Origin: Pseudopedobacter sp044361595
GTDB lineage: Bacteria > Bacteroidota > Bacteroidia > Sphingobacteriales > Sphingobacteriaceae
Direction of reading: 5' to 3'
DNA: 64,000 nt
Assembly (NCBI GenBank): GCA_044361595.1
Contig: JBIKIN010000004.1
Coordinates: forward strand, 103,526 to 167,525
Made by a program: the position numbers and the translations under genes. The first letter of the stretch is position 1, and each line of letters starts with the position of its first letter. Shown piece after piece: positions 8,887-20,300 of the stretch. The notes below the pieces were generated by a model, which saw only the letters and a list, made by a program, of their open reading frames with translations, did not search any database and was not told the DNA's origin.

Positions 8887-11800
8887 TTAATTTGTTGGCA
8901 ATCTATGATTTGCCCTATATTCTGCTGGCGAACAGTTATACTTCTTTTTAAATTCTCGGTAAAAATAAGATTGATTGCTAAACCCTGTTTTATAAAATAT
9001 TTCTGAAACTGTAAGCTCAGAACTTAGTAATAATGAGGCAGCTTGTTGCAAACGAATACTTTTGATTAATTCTCCAGGTGTCATATTAGATAAAGATTTA
9101 AGCTTTCTATAGAAATTAGCTTTGCTCATCCCTAAAGTGTCTTGAAGATAAACAGCATCTAAGCTCTCGTCATCTATTTTTTCTTCAATTAAGGCAATGG
9201 TTTGTTCCAAAAATTCTTTGTCGTTATCTTTCATTCCAACATCTGGTATTTTTATTGGCGATTGATCTTTATCAAATAAATCATGCAGTTTTTGCTGATA
9301 TTCTAACAGTTTCCTTATCCTAAGTAGTAAGTTTTCCGCATGAAATGGTTTTGGGATATAGGCATCGGCGCCAGCTTCGTAACCTTCATTTTTTTGTTCG
9401 GTAGTTCCCCTGGCAGATAGAATAATAAACGGAATATGGCATGTTTCTGGGGTGTTTTTAATAATATTACAAACCTCTAACCCGCTCATATCAGGCATCA
9501 TGATATCGCTTATGATTAAATTAGGAATAATTTTCCTAACAATCTCTAATGCTTTTTTACCATTCTCGGCCTCATAAACATTGTAGATATCTTTTAAAAT
9601 ATCCTTTAATAAGTACCTAATAGAAGGCTCGTCTTCCACTATTAAAATACTCTTCTTTTCTTGATTTTCTACACTATTTAGTACAGCCTGCTTATTGTTT
9701 TTTAATATAGATTGCTCATCAGTACTATCCTGTTCAATAGCCATAGAGGTTAATAAATAGGATGGTGTTTCTAATTTATCTAGGCTGTCTTTAAGTTTCT
9801 CCTCATCAGCAGGAATATAGTTAAGCGGTAACTGTACGGTAAAAGAAATCCAGTGATTCTCTGATGAAACAGCAATATTCCCTTTTAAAAGGCTGACTAA
9901 TTCTCTGGTAAATGCCAAACCAATACCTGAGCTTATTTTGCTTTGTTGGGTATCATCTACCACAAAAAACCGATCAAATAAATTAGACAATTCCTCTTTA
10001 GATAAATCGTAACCAGAGTTTGATAATTTAATTTCTAATTGCTGTTTTTCTGAATTTTTAACTACCGAAAATTGGATAGAATTACCCGCATGAGTATGTT
10101 TAAATGCATTTGAAAGCAAGTTAAAGATGATTTTCTCTAGTTTATCTTTATCTATCCAAATTTCTATTTGAGGTTCAATATTTACGCCATAATTAAATTT
10201 ACTTTGATCGTTTAGGTGAGAAAATAACTCTGATATATTCGTTAAGAGTGTACTAATATTTAAAAAGCTGTAATGATTCTTAAGATACCCTGCCTCGGCT
10301 TTTCTAAACTCTAAAAGCTGATAAACCAGATAATTTAACCTAGAAGCCTGTTGGTTTACAATGGAAAGAAAGTAATTATGCCCTTGTTTAGTGTCGGTTT
10401 TAGCCTTAAGAAAATAGCGCTCAAGAGAACCTAGTATAAGTGTTAATGGTGTTTGCAATTCATGGGCAATATTGGTAAAGAAATTAAGCTGTTCTTGATG
10501 AATCTCTTCGTCTTTTTCCCTTAACATATGCTCCATAGACAACTCATATTGCATTTTCACCTTATTTCTTCTATATCTATAGAAAACGTAAAGCCCTGTT
10601 AAAACAATTATAAAATAGCATAAAAATGCAACCCAAGTAAGCCAAAAGTACTCCTTTACTTGAAGATTAAAAGCAACAGTTTCATTGGACCAAACACCAC
10701 TTCCGTTAGACCATTTCACTTTTAAAGTGTAATTACCAGGTGGAATATTACTATAAGTTATTCTGTTATCCTCGCCTAAGAAATGCCAATCTTTATCATT
10801 TCCTTCTAAAAAATAGGCGTATTGACACTTTTCTGAGCCTGTGTAATCAATTGCCTTAATTTTAAGCTCAAAAAAATCATCTCCAGGAGCTAAAATGTAT
10901 TTTTTAGTGTATGGATTATTTTTTGAGTTAAGAATAGTAAATAACGACTCCTGTTCAGAAAAACCAGCCATTTGAATCTCACTTAACAACAAGTTAGGTT
11001 GATAATTATTGGTTTTTATATTCTTTGGAAGAAAATAATTAAATCCGTAAATGCCACCAAAAAATAAGTATCCATCATCGTTTTTCCAAACTGCATTATC
11101 ACTAAATTCATTACTTTGTAACCCATCCGATTCTTTAAATTTTACAATCTTTAATGATTTAGGATCAATTTTAACTAAACCTTTATTGGTGCTTGCCCAA
11201 ATAAAACCTTCATTATCTTGCGTAATGGTGTGTACGGTATTATTAGGTAATCCATTCTCATTGGTAATTTTATTAAAAACTGGATAATCTTTATTTAAAT
11301 CTTTTTCGTCTAAGTAATTTAACCCATAGCTAGTACCAATCCAAAGCTTGTTGCTTTTATCCTTGTATAAGGCCAATACATCATTATTTGAAAGACTATT
11401 TTTATAAGAAAAGGCATTAATTGTTCTAAATGTCTTTGTTTTTTTATTAAAAATACTCAAACCACCATAGCGACAGCCTACATAAAGCTGATCATTATTG
11501 CCGTTTTCTAAGGTATAAATCACATTATTACCTGGCCCAAACTTGTTACCCGTATAAGGATATTTTCTTAGGTATTGAATGTTAGGCTCACCTGATTTAC
11601 TTCTACCTAATTTTAAATGAATTAACCCGTAAGTTTCTAGTCCTAACCAAACGGAACTATCTTGATCTATCAGAATACTGTGAATAGAATTAAAAGGGGC
11701 ATATTTATTATGACCTATTAGTTTATCCCAAGTGTACCATTTCTTCCTAATTAAATCATACAATGTAATACCTGAAGCGTCTGAACCTACGTAAACAAAA

Positions 11801-13089
11801 TTGTCTTTCCCTTTTTGGATAGCATAAACGCAGTTATCTAATAAATCTGAAACAGAATAAAAAATTTTGATGTTAGTGCTTGATGCATTGGGCTTACCCA
11901 AATTACTAATAGTGACAATACCATTCCCTTTTGTGCCAATCCATAATCGATTGTCTATTTCGTTAAAAGCTCTAATAGGACTGTTTATTTTCCCACCATT
12001 TGGTAACTGCTTTACTAATTCAAAATATTTTTGCTTCTCGGCAATTTTCACCACCCCACTTCCGTCGGTACCAATCCAAAGTACATTCTGACTACCAACA
12101 GCTAAAGAAGTAATTCTAACATTTTGTAGCGATTGAAGCTCATTACCTAAATCGTTAGATGGCTTAAAATCACTGGTATACTCATTTATTCCATTAGAAT
12201 ACCAAGCCAATATATAATTGTTTTTATAAGGTATAATGGCTTTTAAAGTGTATGGCAAAACCGCTACTTGCTTAAAATTAAGCTGCTTATTTACATTAAA
12301 AAGTTGCTTGTAAGAAGTAGTAAAAAAGATATTTTGACTATCGTTAAAAACATCAACTATATTAGTAGGTAAGTTTAAATTCTTGATTTTTGTAAACTTA
12401 CCTTTTTGTTTTTGATAGATTTGTAATCCTCCACCTTGAGTTACAATCCATAAACGATTAGCGTAATCGATTATAATTTTTAAGATTTTCCCTTGCTTAA
12501 ACTCAGGAAGATCACATCTTTTAAATTTTTCGGTTTTTACATCGAAATAATTTACATATAAGTCAGATTTTGGGGTGCCATAAATAACACCGTCCATATC
12601 TCTTTCCAATAAAAAACCCTTATCAACTACTTTATTATTTACGTTTCTACTATAAAAATAGTGTTTAAAGTCGCCGGTAAGTTTATCATATCTTGATATT
12701 CCCTCAATTGTTGCAATCCAAATATTCTTATTGTTATCTTCTTTTATTTGATAAATAATGTTACTCCCAATACTTTTAGTAGTATTACTTTGACTGTAGT
12801 TAAATACGTGGAAAGAAGACCCATCATACATATTTAAGCCATCCCATGTTCCAAACCACATCAGGTTATCCGAGTCTTGATAGATTACATTTAAGCAACT
12901 GTTTGATAGACCTGTACTATTATCTAATTGTTGTGAGTAATATTTATTTTGAGCATAAACATTAAACTGTATAAATAGTAAGAAAAAGATTAATACGGTA
13001 GTGGAAGATATTTTCAGTCTGAAAATATCTTTATAAGAAACCCCTATTATTTTAGAGAATTTATTTAAAAAGTAACTTAAAAATAGCAA
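8887..13089 (-). CDS. Hybrid two-component system sensor/regulator (HTCS) of the PUL
   Basis: 1400 residues combining a sensor kinase and its DNA-binding regulator in one chain. An N-terminal hydrophobic signal is followed by a periplasmic two-propeller sensor built of repeated LWIGT/DSVWLG-type blocks (about 60-690), a Y_Y_Y domain, one membrane span at about 813-833, a histidine kinase core with His876 in FFTNIAHELQTPLTLI, an ATPase domain with GIGLAFTRELV, a receiver domain with Asp1195 in LIISDIMMPDMSG, and a C-terminal AraC-type DNA-binding domain (ANFYRKLKSLSNMTPGELI, TGFSNQSYFYREFKKKY). Such proteins bind oligosaccharides released from the target glycan and activate the adjacent locus. 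The gene separates the susCD operon from the enzyme genes and likely regulates both. Confidence 0.95.
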   Translation of the reverse strand: MLFLSYFLNKFSKIIGVSYKDIFRLKISSTTVLIFFLLFIQFNVYAQNKYYSQQLDNSTGLSNSCLNVIYQDSDNLMWFGTWDGLNMYDGSSFHVFNYSQSNTTKSIGSNIIYQIKEDNNKNIWIATIEGISRYDKLTGDFKHYFYSRNVNNKVVDKGFLLERDMDGVIYGTPKSDLYVNYFDVKTEKFKRCDLPEFKQGKILKIIIDYANRLWIVTQGGGLQIYQKQKGKFTKIKNLNLPTNIVDVFNDSQNIFFTTSYKQLFNVNKQLNFKQVAVLPYTLKAIIPYKNNYILAWYSNGINEYTSDFKPSNDLGNELQSLQNVRITSLAVGSQNVLWIGTDGSGVVKIAEKQKYFELVKQLPNGGKINSPIRAFNEIDNRLWIGTKGNGIVTISNLGKPNASSTNIKIFYSVSDLLDNCVYAIQKGKDNFVYVGSDASGITLYDLIRKKWYTWDKLIGHNKYAPFNSIHSILIDQDSSVWLGLETYGLIHLKLGRSKSGEPNIQYLRKYPYTGNKFGPGNNVIYTLENGNNDQLYVGCRYGGLSIFNKKTKTFRTINAFSYKNSLSNNDVLALYKDKSNKLWIGTSYGLNYLDEKDLNKDYPVFNKITNENGLPNNTVHTITQDNEGFIWASTNKGLVKIDPKSLKIVKFKESDGLQSNEFSDNAVWKNDDGYLFFGGIYGFNYFLPKNIKTNNYQPNLLLSEIQMAGFSEQESLFTILNSKNNPYTKKYILAPGDDFFELKIKAIDYTGSEKCQYAYFLEGNDKDWHFLGEDNRITYSNIPPGNYTLKVKWSNGSGVWSNETVAFNLQVKEYFWLTWVAFLCYFIIVLTGLYVFYRYRRNKVKMQYELSMEHMLREKDEEIHQEQLNFFTNIAHELQTPLTLILGSLERYFLKAKTDTKQGHNYFLSIVNQQASRLNYLVYQLLEFRKAEAGYLKNHYSFLNISTLLTNISELFSHLNDQSKFNYGVNIEPQIEIWIDKDKLEKIIFNLLSNAFKHTHAGNSIQFSVVKNSEKQQLEIKLSNSGYDLSKEELSNLFDRFFVVDDTQQSKISSGIGLAFTRELVSLLKGNIAVSSENHWISFTVQLPLNYIPADEEKLKDSLDKLETPSYLLTSMAIEQDSTDEQSILKNNKQAVLNSVENQEKKSILIVEDEPSIRYLLKDILKDIYNVYEAENGKKALEIVRKIIPNLIISDIMMPDMSGLEVCNIIKNTPETCHIPFIILSARGTTEQKNEGYEAGADAYIPKPFHAENLLLRIRKLLEYQQKLHDLFDKDQSPIKIPDVGMKDNDKEFLEQTIALIEEKIDDESLDAVYLQDTLGMSKANFYRKLKSLSNMTPGELIKSIRLQQAASLLLSSELTVSEIFYKTGFSNQSYFYREFKKKYNCSPAEYRANHRLPTN

Positions 13090-13330
13090 TGGTAACTTAT
13101 CCGTTTATATTGTCTTGGACTAAGCTAATAAAAAAGAACTTAGTTAAAAAAATGATTTTGTTTTATTTAATGTTTCTATTGATATTATTACGATACTAAA
13201 AATAACGATAAGCGTATGATATCATTTGTTTTTTAAGATTCATACTGTATGTCTATTATTTTTTAATTGGATTTGCCGCCTTTTCTTTTGTTAAGAAATC
13301 TATTCTGTCTAATAAAGGTTTTCCCTTTAA

Positions 13331-13687
13331 TTACCCCAAAGAAGTAAGAAATTCATCAACTAAAATCAATGTTTTAGTGAAATATAAAGGCTTATAAAAT
13401 AAGGCATGTTCTTGGTTTTCGAACAACTGTAAAGCACATCGGCTACCCACTTTTTCCATTACGGTCTTATAGTATTCTGCAGTGGCTACTGGAATGAGCT
13501 TATCTTTTGTACCTAGAAAAAAAACCTTTGGTGGAGCATTCTTCTTTATGTTTATAAGTGGCGAAAAATCTTTGTATTGTTCTCAAATCCTTTCATAACC
13601 ATATCCTCCAGTACCATTATCAATAACAGGATTAAACAAAACTAAAGCTTGTGTGATGCAACTAATCGATAAATCATCAGTAGCTTC
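13331..13687 (-). pseudogene. C-terminal remnant of an alpha/beta-hydrolase esterase
   Basis: The minus strand from 13687 to the stop at 13331 reads as the last ~118 residues of an acetyl-esterase-like alpha/beta hydrolase: ALVLFNPVIDNGTGGYGYER, then KDFSPLINIKKNAPPKVFF, LGTKDKLIPV (catalytic Asp region) and NQEHALFY (catalytic His). A TGA at 13583-13585 breaks the frame right after GYERI, and the N-terminal half with the GxSxG nucleophile is absent upstream. It is a dead esterase gene. Its presence suggests the locus once acted on an acylated glycan. The remaining gap, 13090-13330, is AT-rich with nothing recognisable. Confidence 0.8.
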
Positions 13688-13763
13688 ATGAATTTGATTT
13701 TATTCTTTGTTTTATTTTATGTTGAATAAAATTAGTCAGAATTTATTTTTTTGTAAAAATAAA

Positions 13764-13787
13764 AAAAGCAGGATTTATCCTGCTTTT
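13764..13787 (-). terminator. Rho-independent terminator
   Basis: Stem 13764-13773 pairs perfectly with 13778-13787 around a 4-nt loop. On the minus strand the stem is followed by a long T-rich run. It lies just downstream of the small secreted protein gene and ends the susCD-side transcript. Confidence 0.85.
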
Positions 13788-13826
13788 AAATGGTTTTATA
13801 AAAATAATCTTTATTAGATTTGTTTA

Positions 13827-14192
13827 TTATTTACCACGAGCTGATTTTTTAGCTTTCTCAGCTTCCTTTTTCGCTTTCATTGCTGCATTTTGTTCATCAG
13901 TTAATACACCTTGTACTCCTTCATCAAATTTCTTACCGATAGTTTTCATTTTTTCAGCATTTGGTTTATTGCCTTCACCCGCGGCTGCTGTTACAGCATC
14001 AACAGCATTTGCTCTTTCTAAACCAAGAGCATAAATTTTTGATCTTTGTTCAGGAGTAAGAGTTACATATTTTGCAATACTTTCTGTAAGCCATTTGGCT
14101 CTTCCTTCTGGGTTTTTTTGTTGTCCGTTTTGTGCAAAGGTACTTGTAGCAACAGCTACAAATAAAATAATTGATAAAATGTACTTTTTCAT
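13827..14192 (-). CDS. Small secreted helical protein with LTxxQ-type motif
   Basis: 121 residues: signal peptide 1-20 (ends TFAQ), then a Lys/Ala-rich helical protein. VTLTPEQRSKIYALG and GVLTDEQNAAM are two LTxxQ-like helices as in periplasmic Spy/CpxP-like and Bacteroidota DUF4890-like proteins. A similar small protein is encoded at 57078-57515. In Spy-like proteins this fold acts as a periplasmic chaperone; that role is only suggested here. It is 101 bp after the fasciclin lipoprotein gene and ends in a terminator. Confidence 0.65.
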   Translation of the reverse strand: MKKYILSIILFVAVATSTFAQNGQQKNPEGRAKWLTESIAKYVTLTPEQRSKIYALGLERANAVDAVTAAAGEGNKPNAEKMKTIGKKFDEGVQGVLTDEQNAAMKAKKEAEKAKKSARGK

Positions 14193-14293
14193 TTTCGTTG
14201 CAATTTTTAATTGTTTGAGTTATAAATATAAAAGGTTTAATTCGCCCGTCTATTTGACAATATACGAGTGAAGATTCTATGCAATTGAACGTA

Positions 14294-15817
14294 TTATTGA
14301 ATATTAACGGTCATGTTAATAAGATTATTAAAAATCCCTCCTTGGAAATCTCTAGCTTCTAAAGTAAAAGCATCTGTACTTGGCGATGAACCATTGTACA
14401 AATATTTTACCACTCCTTTAGCCACTTGTTCTTGTGTAAAGGAAGAGTTTACAGTTAAAGGAATACCATTTAAAACTAAAAACCCTTTTTGAGGTGTAGC
14501 GGTTAATGTAAAAGAGATATTCTTATTTGCTGTACCAGTAAATCTTAATTCGTTTAAAGAAATAGCCTTGATTAGATTAGATAATTGAACATTAATTGGA
14601 GTATTAACCGTAGGTCTAATAAGACTAACTGGAGGACTGCTCAAAATTAATCTCGAACTAAATGCGCCTCCGCTAAATTCTTTAGAGCGAAAATGTGTGT
14701 TTAAATCTGGAACAACAGCACCGCCAATATTTACAAAGGTTTTACCGTCCGTTATAGCGGCATTATAGAAAGAGGTAACATCAATATTTACCCAAGTATT
14801 CCTCATTGCTGTTGTTAAACTTAATTCTCCAATTGAAATAGAACTAAAAGTTGGTGCAGTTACCCAGCTAACTGTGTTTTCATTCCAATCAACGTTTTGA
14901 TCTTCAAAAAAACTCATATTTGTAGCATTTTGAATAGTATTGAAATACATTTGAAGCCTAACAGCTCCAATTCTACCATTAAAATTTGGCCTTCTCACCG
15001 GATATTGGGCCAAAATTCTTTTGCTAAAACTTGCTGCGTTGCCTGTTGCTCCAAATAATTTAGTTTGTACATCTTGTATACTTCCATAATTTCTTGTTCT
15101 GTTAGCAGTTCCATTTTGAAAGTAGGTGTCTTTAGTTACATAAATAGTATCGCTTAAAATATTAACACTTGATGGGTCTACTGGGTCGGCAGAATTTATT
15201 TTAGCTATATAGTAGGTAAAATTGTTTACTACATGAGCAACTCCATTAACAAACTCCAAATTTTGAGTTCTAACACTAGTGCTCACAGAGTTAGCATTAG
15301 GCGAAGAGTTTACAGTGAGCACATACTCGTCAGCATTACCTATAGTTCGGGTAAGATATAAACTATCATTACTTAAACTAGGGTAAGAATTGCTTACGCC
15401 AGCTTCTAAATCAAAAGATCTTACACGCCCCTCAATAATGTTATTGAGTAGTATATTTCTTAAAATTATGACTGGCACATCTTCTACACGATCATAACCT
15501 AAACCTGAAATAAAGTTTTCTAATACATCGTTATTAGGGATAATTATTGTAAGATTTCGTTTAGAATCATTTAATAAATCTTTTAAACCTGCATGCTCTA
15601 TAGCTTTTCCAAATAAACCAATATTTGTTAATTGATTTTCTTGAAAGTTATTTTCTGACAAAAACTGCCAAATAGTTTTTGTTTTCAGGTTTAAGCCTGC
15701 CTGCTGATGTTCTACATCTTCGTTTTTAAGAAGCGAAAATTTCTCACAAGAAGTGATACTCATACTTAGTATCACGGTACAGATAAAAATCTTTAAATAA
15801 GTTAATTTGTTCATCAT
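14294..15817 (-). CDS. Surface lipoprotein: fasciclin domain plus DNRLRE-type domain
   Basis: 507 residues. Lipoprotein signal with the lipobox SITSC (Cys at about residue 24). Residues ~45-205 resemble a fasciclin (FAS1) domain: LGLFGKAIEHAGL-like start, LTIIIPNNDVLENF, and VVNNFTYYI at its end. Residues ~215-390 have the DNRLRE/CBM96 pattern (DTIYVTKDTYFQNG, WNENTVSWVTAP, WVNIDVTSFYN), a beta-sandwich that binds polysaccharide in other proteins. The tail (about 400-507) is another beta-rich domain. Nine bp after susD, it occupies the place of a SusE/F-like glycan-binding lipoprotein, so a surface glycan-binding role is the best inference. Confidence 0.7.
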   Translation of the reverse strand: MMNKLTYLKIFICTVILSMSITSCEKFSLLKNEDVEHQQAGLNLKTKTIWQFLSENNFQENQLTNIGLFGKAIEHAGLKDLLNDSKRNLTIIIPNNDVLENFISGLGYDRVEDVPVIILRNILLNNIIEGRVRSFDLEAGVSNSYPSLSNDSLYLTRTIGNADEYVLTVNSSPNANSVSTSVRTQNLEFVNGVAHVVNNFTYYIAKINSADPVDPSSVNILSDTIYVTKDTYFQNGTANRTRNYGSIQDVQTKLFGATGNAASFSKRILAQYPVRRPNFNGRIGAVRLQMYFNTIQNATNMSFFEDQNVDWNENTVSWVTAPTFSSISIGELSLTTAMRNTWVNIDVTSFYNAAITDGKTFVNIGGAVVPDLNTHFRSKEFSGGAFSSRLILSSPPVSLIRPTVNTPINVQLSNLIKAISLNELRFTGTANKNISFTLTATPQKGFLVLNGIPLTVNSSFTQEQVAKGVVKYLYNGSSPSTDAFTLEARDFQGGIFNNLINMTVNIQ

Positions 15818-15826
15818 TTCTCGATT

Positions 15827-17326
15827 TTATTTGTAAAAATTATTTTGTTCTATCAAAGGATTTAGTCTGATGATGTTTAAATTAATTGGGAATAGGATAT
15901 TTTCTGGATTACTTAATCCATTAATTGGTCCCATTACCGAAATAGCCCTGCCTGTTCTTACTAAATCAAACCATCTTTTACCTTCAAAGCATAATTCTTT
16001 TTGTCTTTCTTCTAAAATCACATCAATTGCTCCTCCTCTTGATAGCGCCATAAATGCTGCCATTTGATCGCTACCAGTTGGGCCTGTGATGTTGTTATTG
16101 GTAGGATTAGTAGCCGATGCTACGCCATACACTCTTTCTCTAATTCTTCTAAGCAGTGCCCAAGCGGCGGCTCTATCATTTCTAGCGACAAAGGCTTCTG
16201 CTCTTAGTAAAATAATGTCTGCTAATCGGTACAAAATTACATTTTTGTCATTATCTGTAGTTCTATCAAAAGTTCCTTTTGGGAACTGTTTAAATATTTG
16301 ATCACTAGACTTAAAATTAGTCAAATTCCTTAAATCTGTTGCTGAAAATTTAGAAGCAAACTCTCCATTGGCTACAAACTGAGCAACACCTGAACCACCA
16401 GCAAATAAAGCTAATAAACCAGAAGTAGTGCCATCATCAAAGCTATATTCGATCTCAAAAATAGATTCTTGGCTAAAGCCATCAATAAACATTTTAGCGT
16501 ATTCTGTATTATCAATATCAACTTGTGGTCTATTTAAATAATCTATATTCGGATCGTGTAATGCCGCTAATTTATACTGAGTAGTATTATCTATAACTCT
16601 TTTAGAAGTTATCAATGCGCTATCAACATTATTACGCCACATGTAGTAATCAGTAAGAATTGCATCTATAGCTCCTTTAGTTAAGGTAGCTCTAGTTCTT
16701 TTAGCATCTGTATAAGATGTTGGCAATAATTCCCTTGCTTGCAATAAATCTGCAGAAACTTGATTGTAAACAGCTAAAGTATCTGTTCTAGGTTTTTTAA
16801 AAGAATTGATATCTCCATTGTTTGAAATTGGCTCAGTAATTAAAGGGACTTTTCCCCAAACTTTGGTCATTAATAAATAGCAGTATGCTCTTAATCCTAA
16901 TGCTTGACCTAAAACTCTATTATACTCAGCAGTTTGGTTGACATAGATTCCTTTATCTTTCATCTCCTTAACATTTTTGATAATGAGATTTGCCTGACCA
17001 ATTACTCTATAAAAGTTAGTCCAATCAGAAATAGCTAAATCAGGACTTAATCTATTCCTTAAAAGAGACAAGTTGGTTATATTATCTTCTCTAGGTACTT
17101 CAAGAATGTCTGCTCTAGCTTCGCCGTATAAAACAAACTCTGTATTTAATGTAGATTGTAGTCTGAAGTAGGCTCCACTTAATGCAGCACTAGCTTGTGA
17201 AGGCTCGTTCCAAAAATTATCATTAGCATATTCTGTTAAAGGGTCTCGGTCTAAAGCAGATTTACATGAACTAGTAACAGCTAAAAGACAGCCTAATCCG
17301 ATTATAAGTTTAATAATATTTTTCAT
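15827..17326 (-). CDS. susD: SusD/RagB-family glycan-binding lipoprotein
   Basis: 499 residues with lipobox VTSSC (Cys about 21) followed by the family start DRDPLTEYANDNFWNEPSQA. The C-terminal RagB/SusD domain shows ILYRLADIILLRAEAF, DVILEERQKELCFEGKRWFD and LFPINLNIIRLNP, all standard. The protein caps the SusC barrel on the cell surface and presents oligosaccharides for uptake. It starts 4 bp after susC ends and is clearly in its operon. The specific ligand cannot be read from the sequence; the nearby sulfatase, rhamnosidase and fucosidase suggest a sulfated rhamnose/fucose glycan. Confidence 0.93.
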   Translation of the reverse strand: MKNIIKLIIGLGCLLAVTSSCKSALDRDPLTEYANDNFWNEPSQASAALSGAYFRLQSTLNTEFVLYGEARADILEVPREDNITNLSLLRNRLSPDLAISDWTNFYRVIGQANLIIKNVKEMKDKGIYVNQTAEYNRVLGQALGLRAYCYLLMTKVWGKVPLITEPISNNGDINSFKKPRTDTLAVYNQVSADLLQARELLPTSYTDAKRTRATLTKGAIDAILTDYYMWRNNVDSALITSKRVIDNTTQYKLAALHDPNIDYLNRPQVDIDNTEYAKMFIDGFSQESIFEIEYSFDDGTTSGLLALFAGGSGVAQFVANGEFASKFSATDLRNLTNFKSSDQIFKQFPKGTFDRTTDNDKNVILYRLADIILLRAEAFVARNDRAAAWALLRRIRERVYGVASATNPTNNNITGPTGSDQMAAFMALSRGGAIDVILEERQKELCFEGKRWFDLVRTGRAISVMGPINGLSNPENILFPINLNIIRLNPLIEQNNFYK

Positions 17327-17330
17327 GTAA

Positions 17331-20300
17331 TTAAAATTTAATGTTTAAGGATAGGTTATAATTTCTAGTTCTTGGAAATGCGCCGTTATCAACCCCAAAT
17401 CCTAATGGATTATTTCCAGAACTTACCTCTGGATCGTAACCAGAATAACTACCAAAAGCGAGTAGATTTTGAACACTAAAACCTATATTAGCAGCACTTA
17501 ATCCAAGGTTTTTAGTAGCTTTTAAAGGTAATTTATAATTTAATGCTGCATTTTGAAGTCTGATAAAAGAGCCATCTTCAACAAATAAACTACTTACAGA
17601 ATAATTCCTCATAGGGTCGCCTCTCACTAATCTTGGCACATTGGTTTCATCACCTTGTTCTCTCCATCTTCTTAATTGCTTGGTAGAATAATTTACATCA
17701 AACTGATTACCATCTAAACGTCTATTCAATTCGTTAAAGATGTTGTTTCCAAAAACTGCATTCACAAACAAGTTTAAAGTAAAGTTTTTGTAGGAAAAGG
17801 TATTTTGAAATCCACCAAAAGCTTTTGGTGTTGGATTACCAATAATTTGAAGGTCATTAATATCAATAATTCCATCATTATTAATGTCTTCAAAAATAAC
17901 GTCTCCACCTTTAAAAATCTCTCCAGTAGAAGAACCTCTTTTGTATTGAGAAATCTGCCCATTAGCATCTAAATAGACGTTATCTTCATCTCTGGCGTAA
18001 ACTCCTAAAGCCTTAAAACCATAAAAAACACCCACAGCTTCTCCAACACGAGCTAAACTAAAAGGATTTGGCCTATAATCTTCGTTGCCAGGTAATTCAG
18101 TAACTTTATTTCTGTTTAATCCAAATGTTACTGTTGATGACCATTTAAAATCTTTATCAATAACTACTCCATCTAAAGATAACTCAATGCCTTTATTACT
18201 TAAACTTCCGAAATTAAATGGAATAAAGCTGTATCCTGTTTGCGTAGGAATTTGTACATTAAACAATAAATCGCTACTATTTTTGGTATAATAATCTGCT
18301 GTAAGATTTAGTCGGCCTTTAAAGAATGAAATATCAGTACCTATGTCAAATTGTTTAGTGGTTTCCCATCTTAAATCTGGATTTCCAATTGCATCACCAG
18401 CAATAGAAGCCTCACCTAAATAAGAACCGGCTCTTACTAAAGTACCTTTTGAAGCGTAGTTATCAATATTTTGATTACCAGTTATACCATAACTTGCTCT
18501 TAATTTACCATCATATAGCCAGTTTAACTTTTTGCTCCATTTTTCTTCAGAAAAACGCCATCCTCCGGATACTGATGGGAAGTAAGAGTTTTGATTAACG
18601 GTTCCAAATCTAGAAGAACCATCTCTTCTCATTAAAGCAGAAAATAGGTATTTTCCTTTATAATTATAATTTGCTCTGGTAAAATAAGAAAGCAAAACGT
18701 TTTCCTGCATGCTCTGGCGAAAAGTAGATATACTTGCCGAGCCACTAATAGAAGTAATTTGGTTATCAATATTGCCTATCCCTCTAACAAAAGTACTGTT
18801 AGATTTAAAAATTTGGTAAGATTGCCCTAATAAAAAAGTAAAATTATGCTTTTTCTTAAACGTCTTTTTATAATTTAATGTGTTCTCATTCACAAATGAA
18901 GTTCGTGTCTCAGGACTATAATCACTAAAAATTGATTGCGCTGATAAATTAGTAGATAAAATTGGTGGATTGTAAAAGAAGCTTTCTGTACTGCTAAAAT
19001 CTATCGAAGCATTAGTCTTAAAATCTAATCCTTTAAAGATAGTGGCAGTAAATTCTTGCTTGCCTAGGATACGCCATCTTTTCACATCATTGGTCATATA
19101 TAAAGCTTGCGCTAAAGGATTGGGTCGTGATGATTCAAACAAAGGAATAAGGTTTCCGGTAATGGGATCATACGGACTATAGACAGGGAAGCTTCCTAAA
19201 TACCTAAAAATAATACTGTTATCCTGTCGGTTATAACTAAAATTAGATAAATTGAAGTTGGTAGACCCCTTCATAAATTTACTGATGTTGTAATTAACTT
19301 TGGCATTTCCAAAAACCTGCTTATACTGTGTTTCTATAACAATTGGAGCTAAATCTCTGTAACCAGCGCTAATAAAATAATCTACGTTTTTCTCTTTAGA
19401 AGCACCACTTACACTTAAATCTAATTTTTGCTGAAAGGCTTCACGATACATAATATCTTGATAATTATAAGAATCACGATAATATGGGTGTAAAGAATCA
19501 TATAAAGGAACACGGGTTGGAGGCAAACCGGTAGCGTTAAAAGCGGCATCGTAATTTGCATCTCTAAATTGAGACGCATTAAGAATTCCTATCTTTCTAG
19601 AAATATTTACAAAACTGCTATTGTATGCCAAATTGATAGTTGGCTTTGTGCTGATTCCTTTTTTTGTAGTAATCAAAATAACACCGTTAGAAGCTCTTGA
19701 ACCATAAATAGACGCGGTTCCTGCATCTTTTAGCACTTCAATAGACTCAATATCTGCTGGGTTAATATCATTTAAAGGACTAAAAGATGTTCCATCATTT
19801 AAAGACGTAAACGAATCATTATTTACAGGAATCCCATCAATGATAAATAAGGGCTGACTTGCACCATTAATAGAAGAAACCCCTCTTAGGGTAATGTTTG
19901 CACCCGCTCCAGGCTCTCCAGAATTATTAGTGATTTGTAAACCAGCAATTTTACCTTGTAAACTAGTATTGATAGAACCTCCCGCAAACTGATCCATTTG
20001 TTCTGCTTTTATTGAGCTTGCAGAACCAGTAATCTCGCTCTTTGCTTGGGTACCATAACCCACAACCACTACTTCATTTAAATCTTTATAATTTTCGACT
20101 AACTGAACATTGATAATGGTTTGAATGCCCACTTTTCTTTCTGTGGTTTTAAATCCTAAGTAAGAAAAAACTAGAATGGCGTTCTCATCAGAAACTTTAA
20201 TACTGTATTTACCATCAATATTTGTTTGGGTAGTGTTAGTAGTATTTTTCGCGTTTACAACTACTCCAGGCAAGGCTTCTCCGTTTTTATCAGTAATTGT

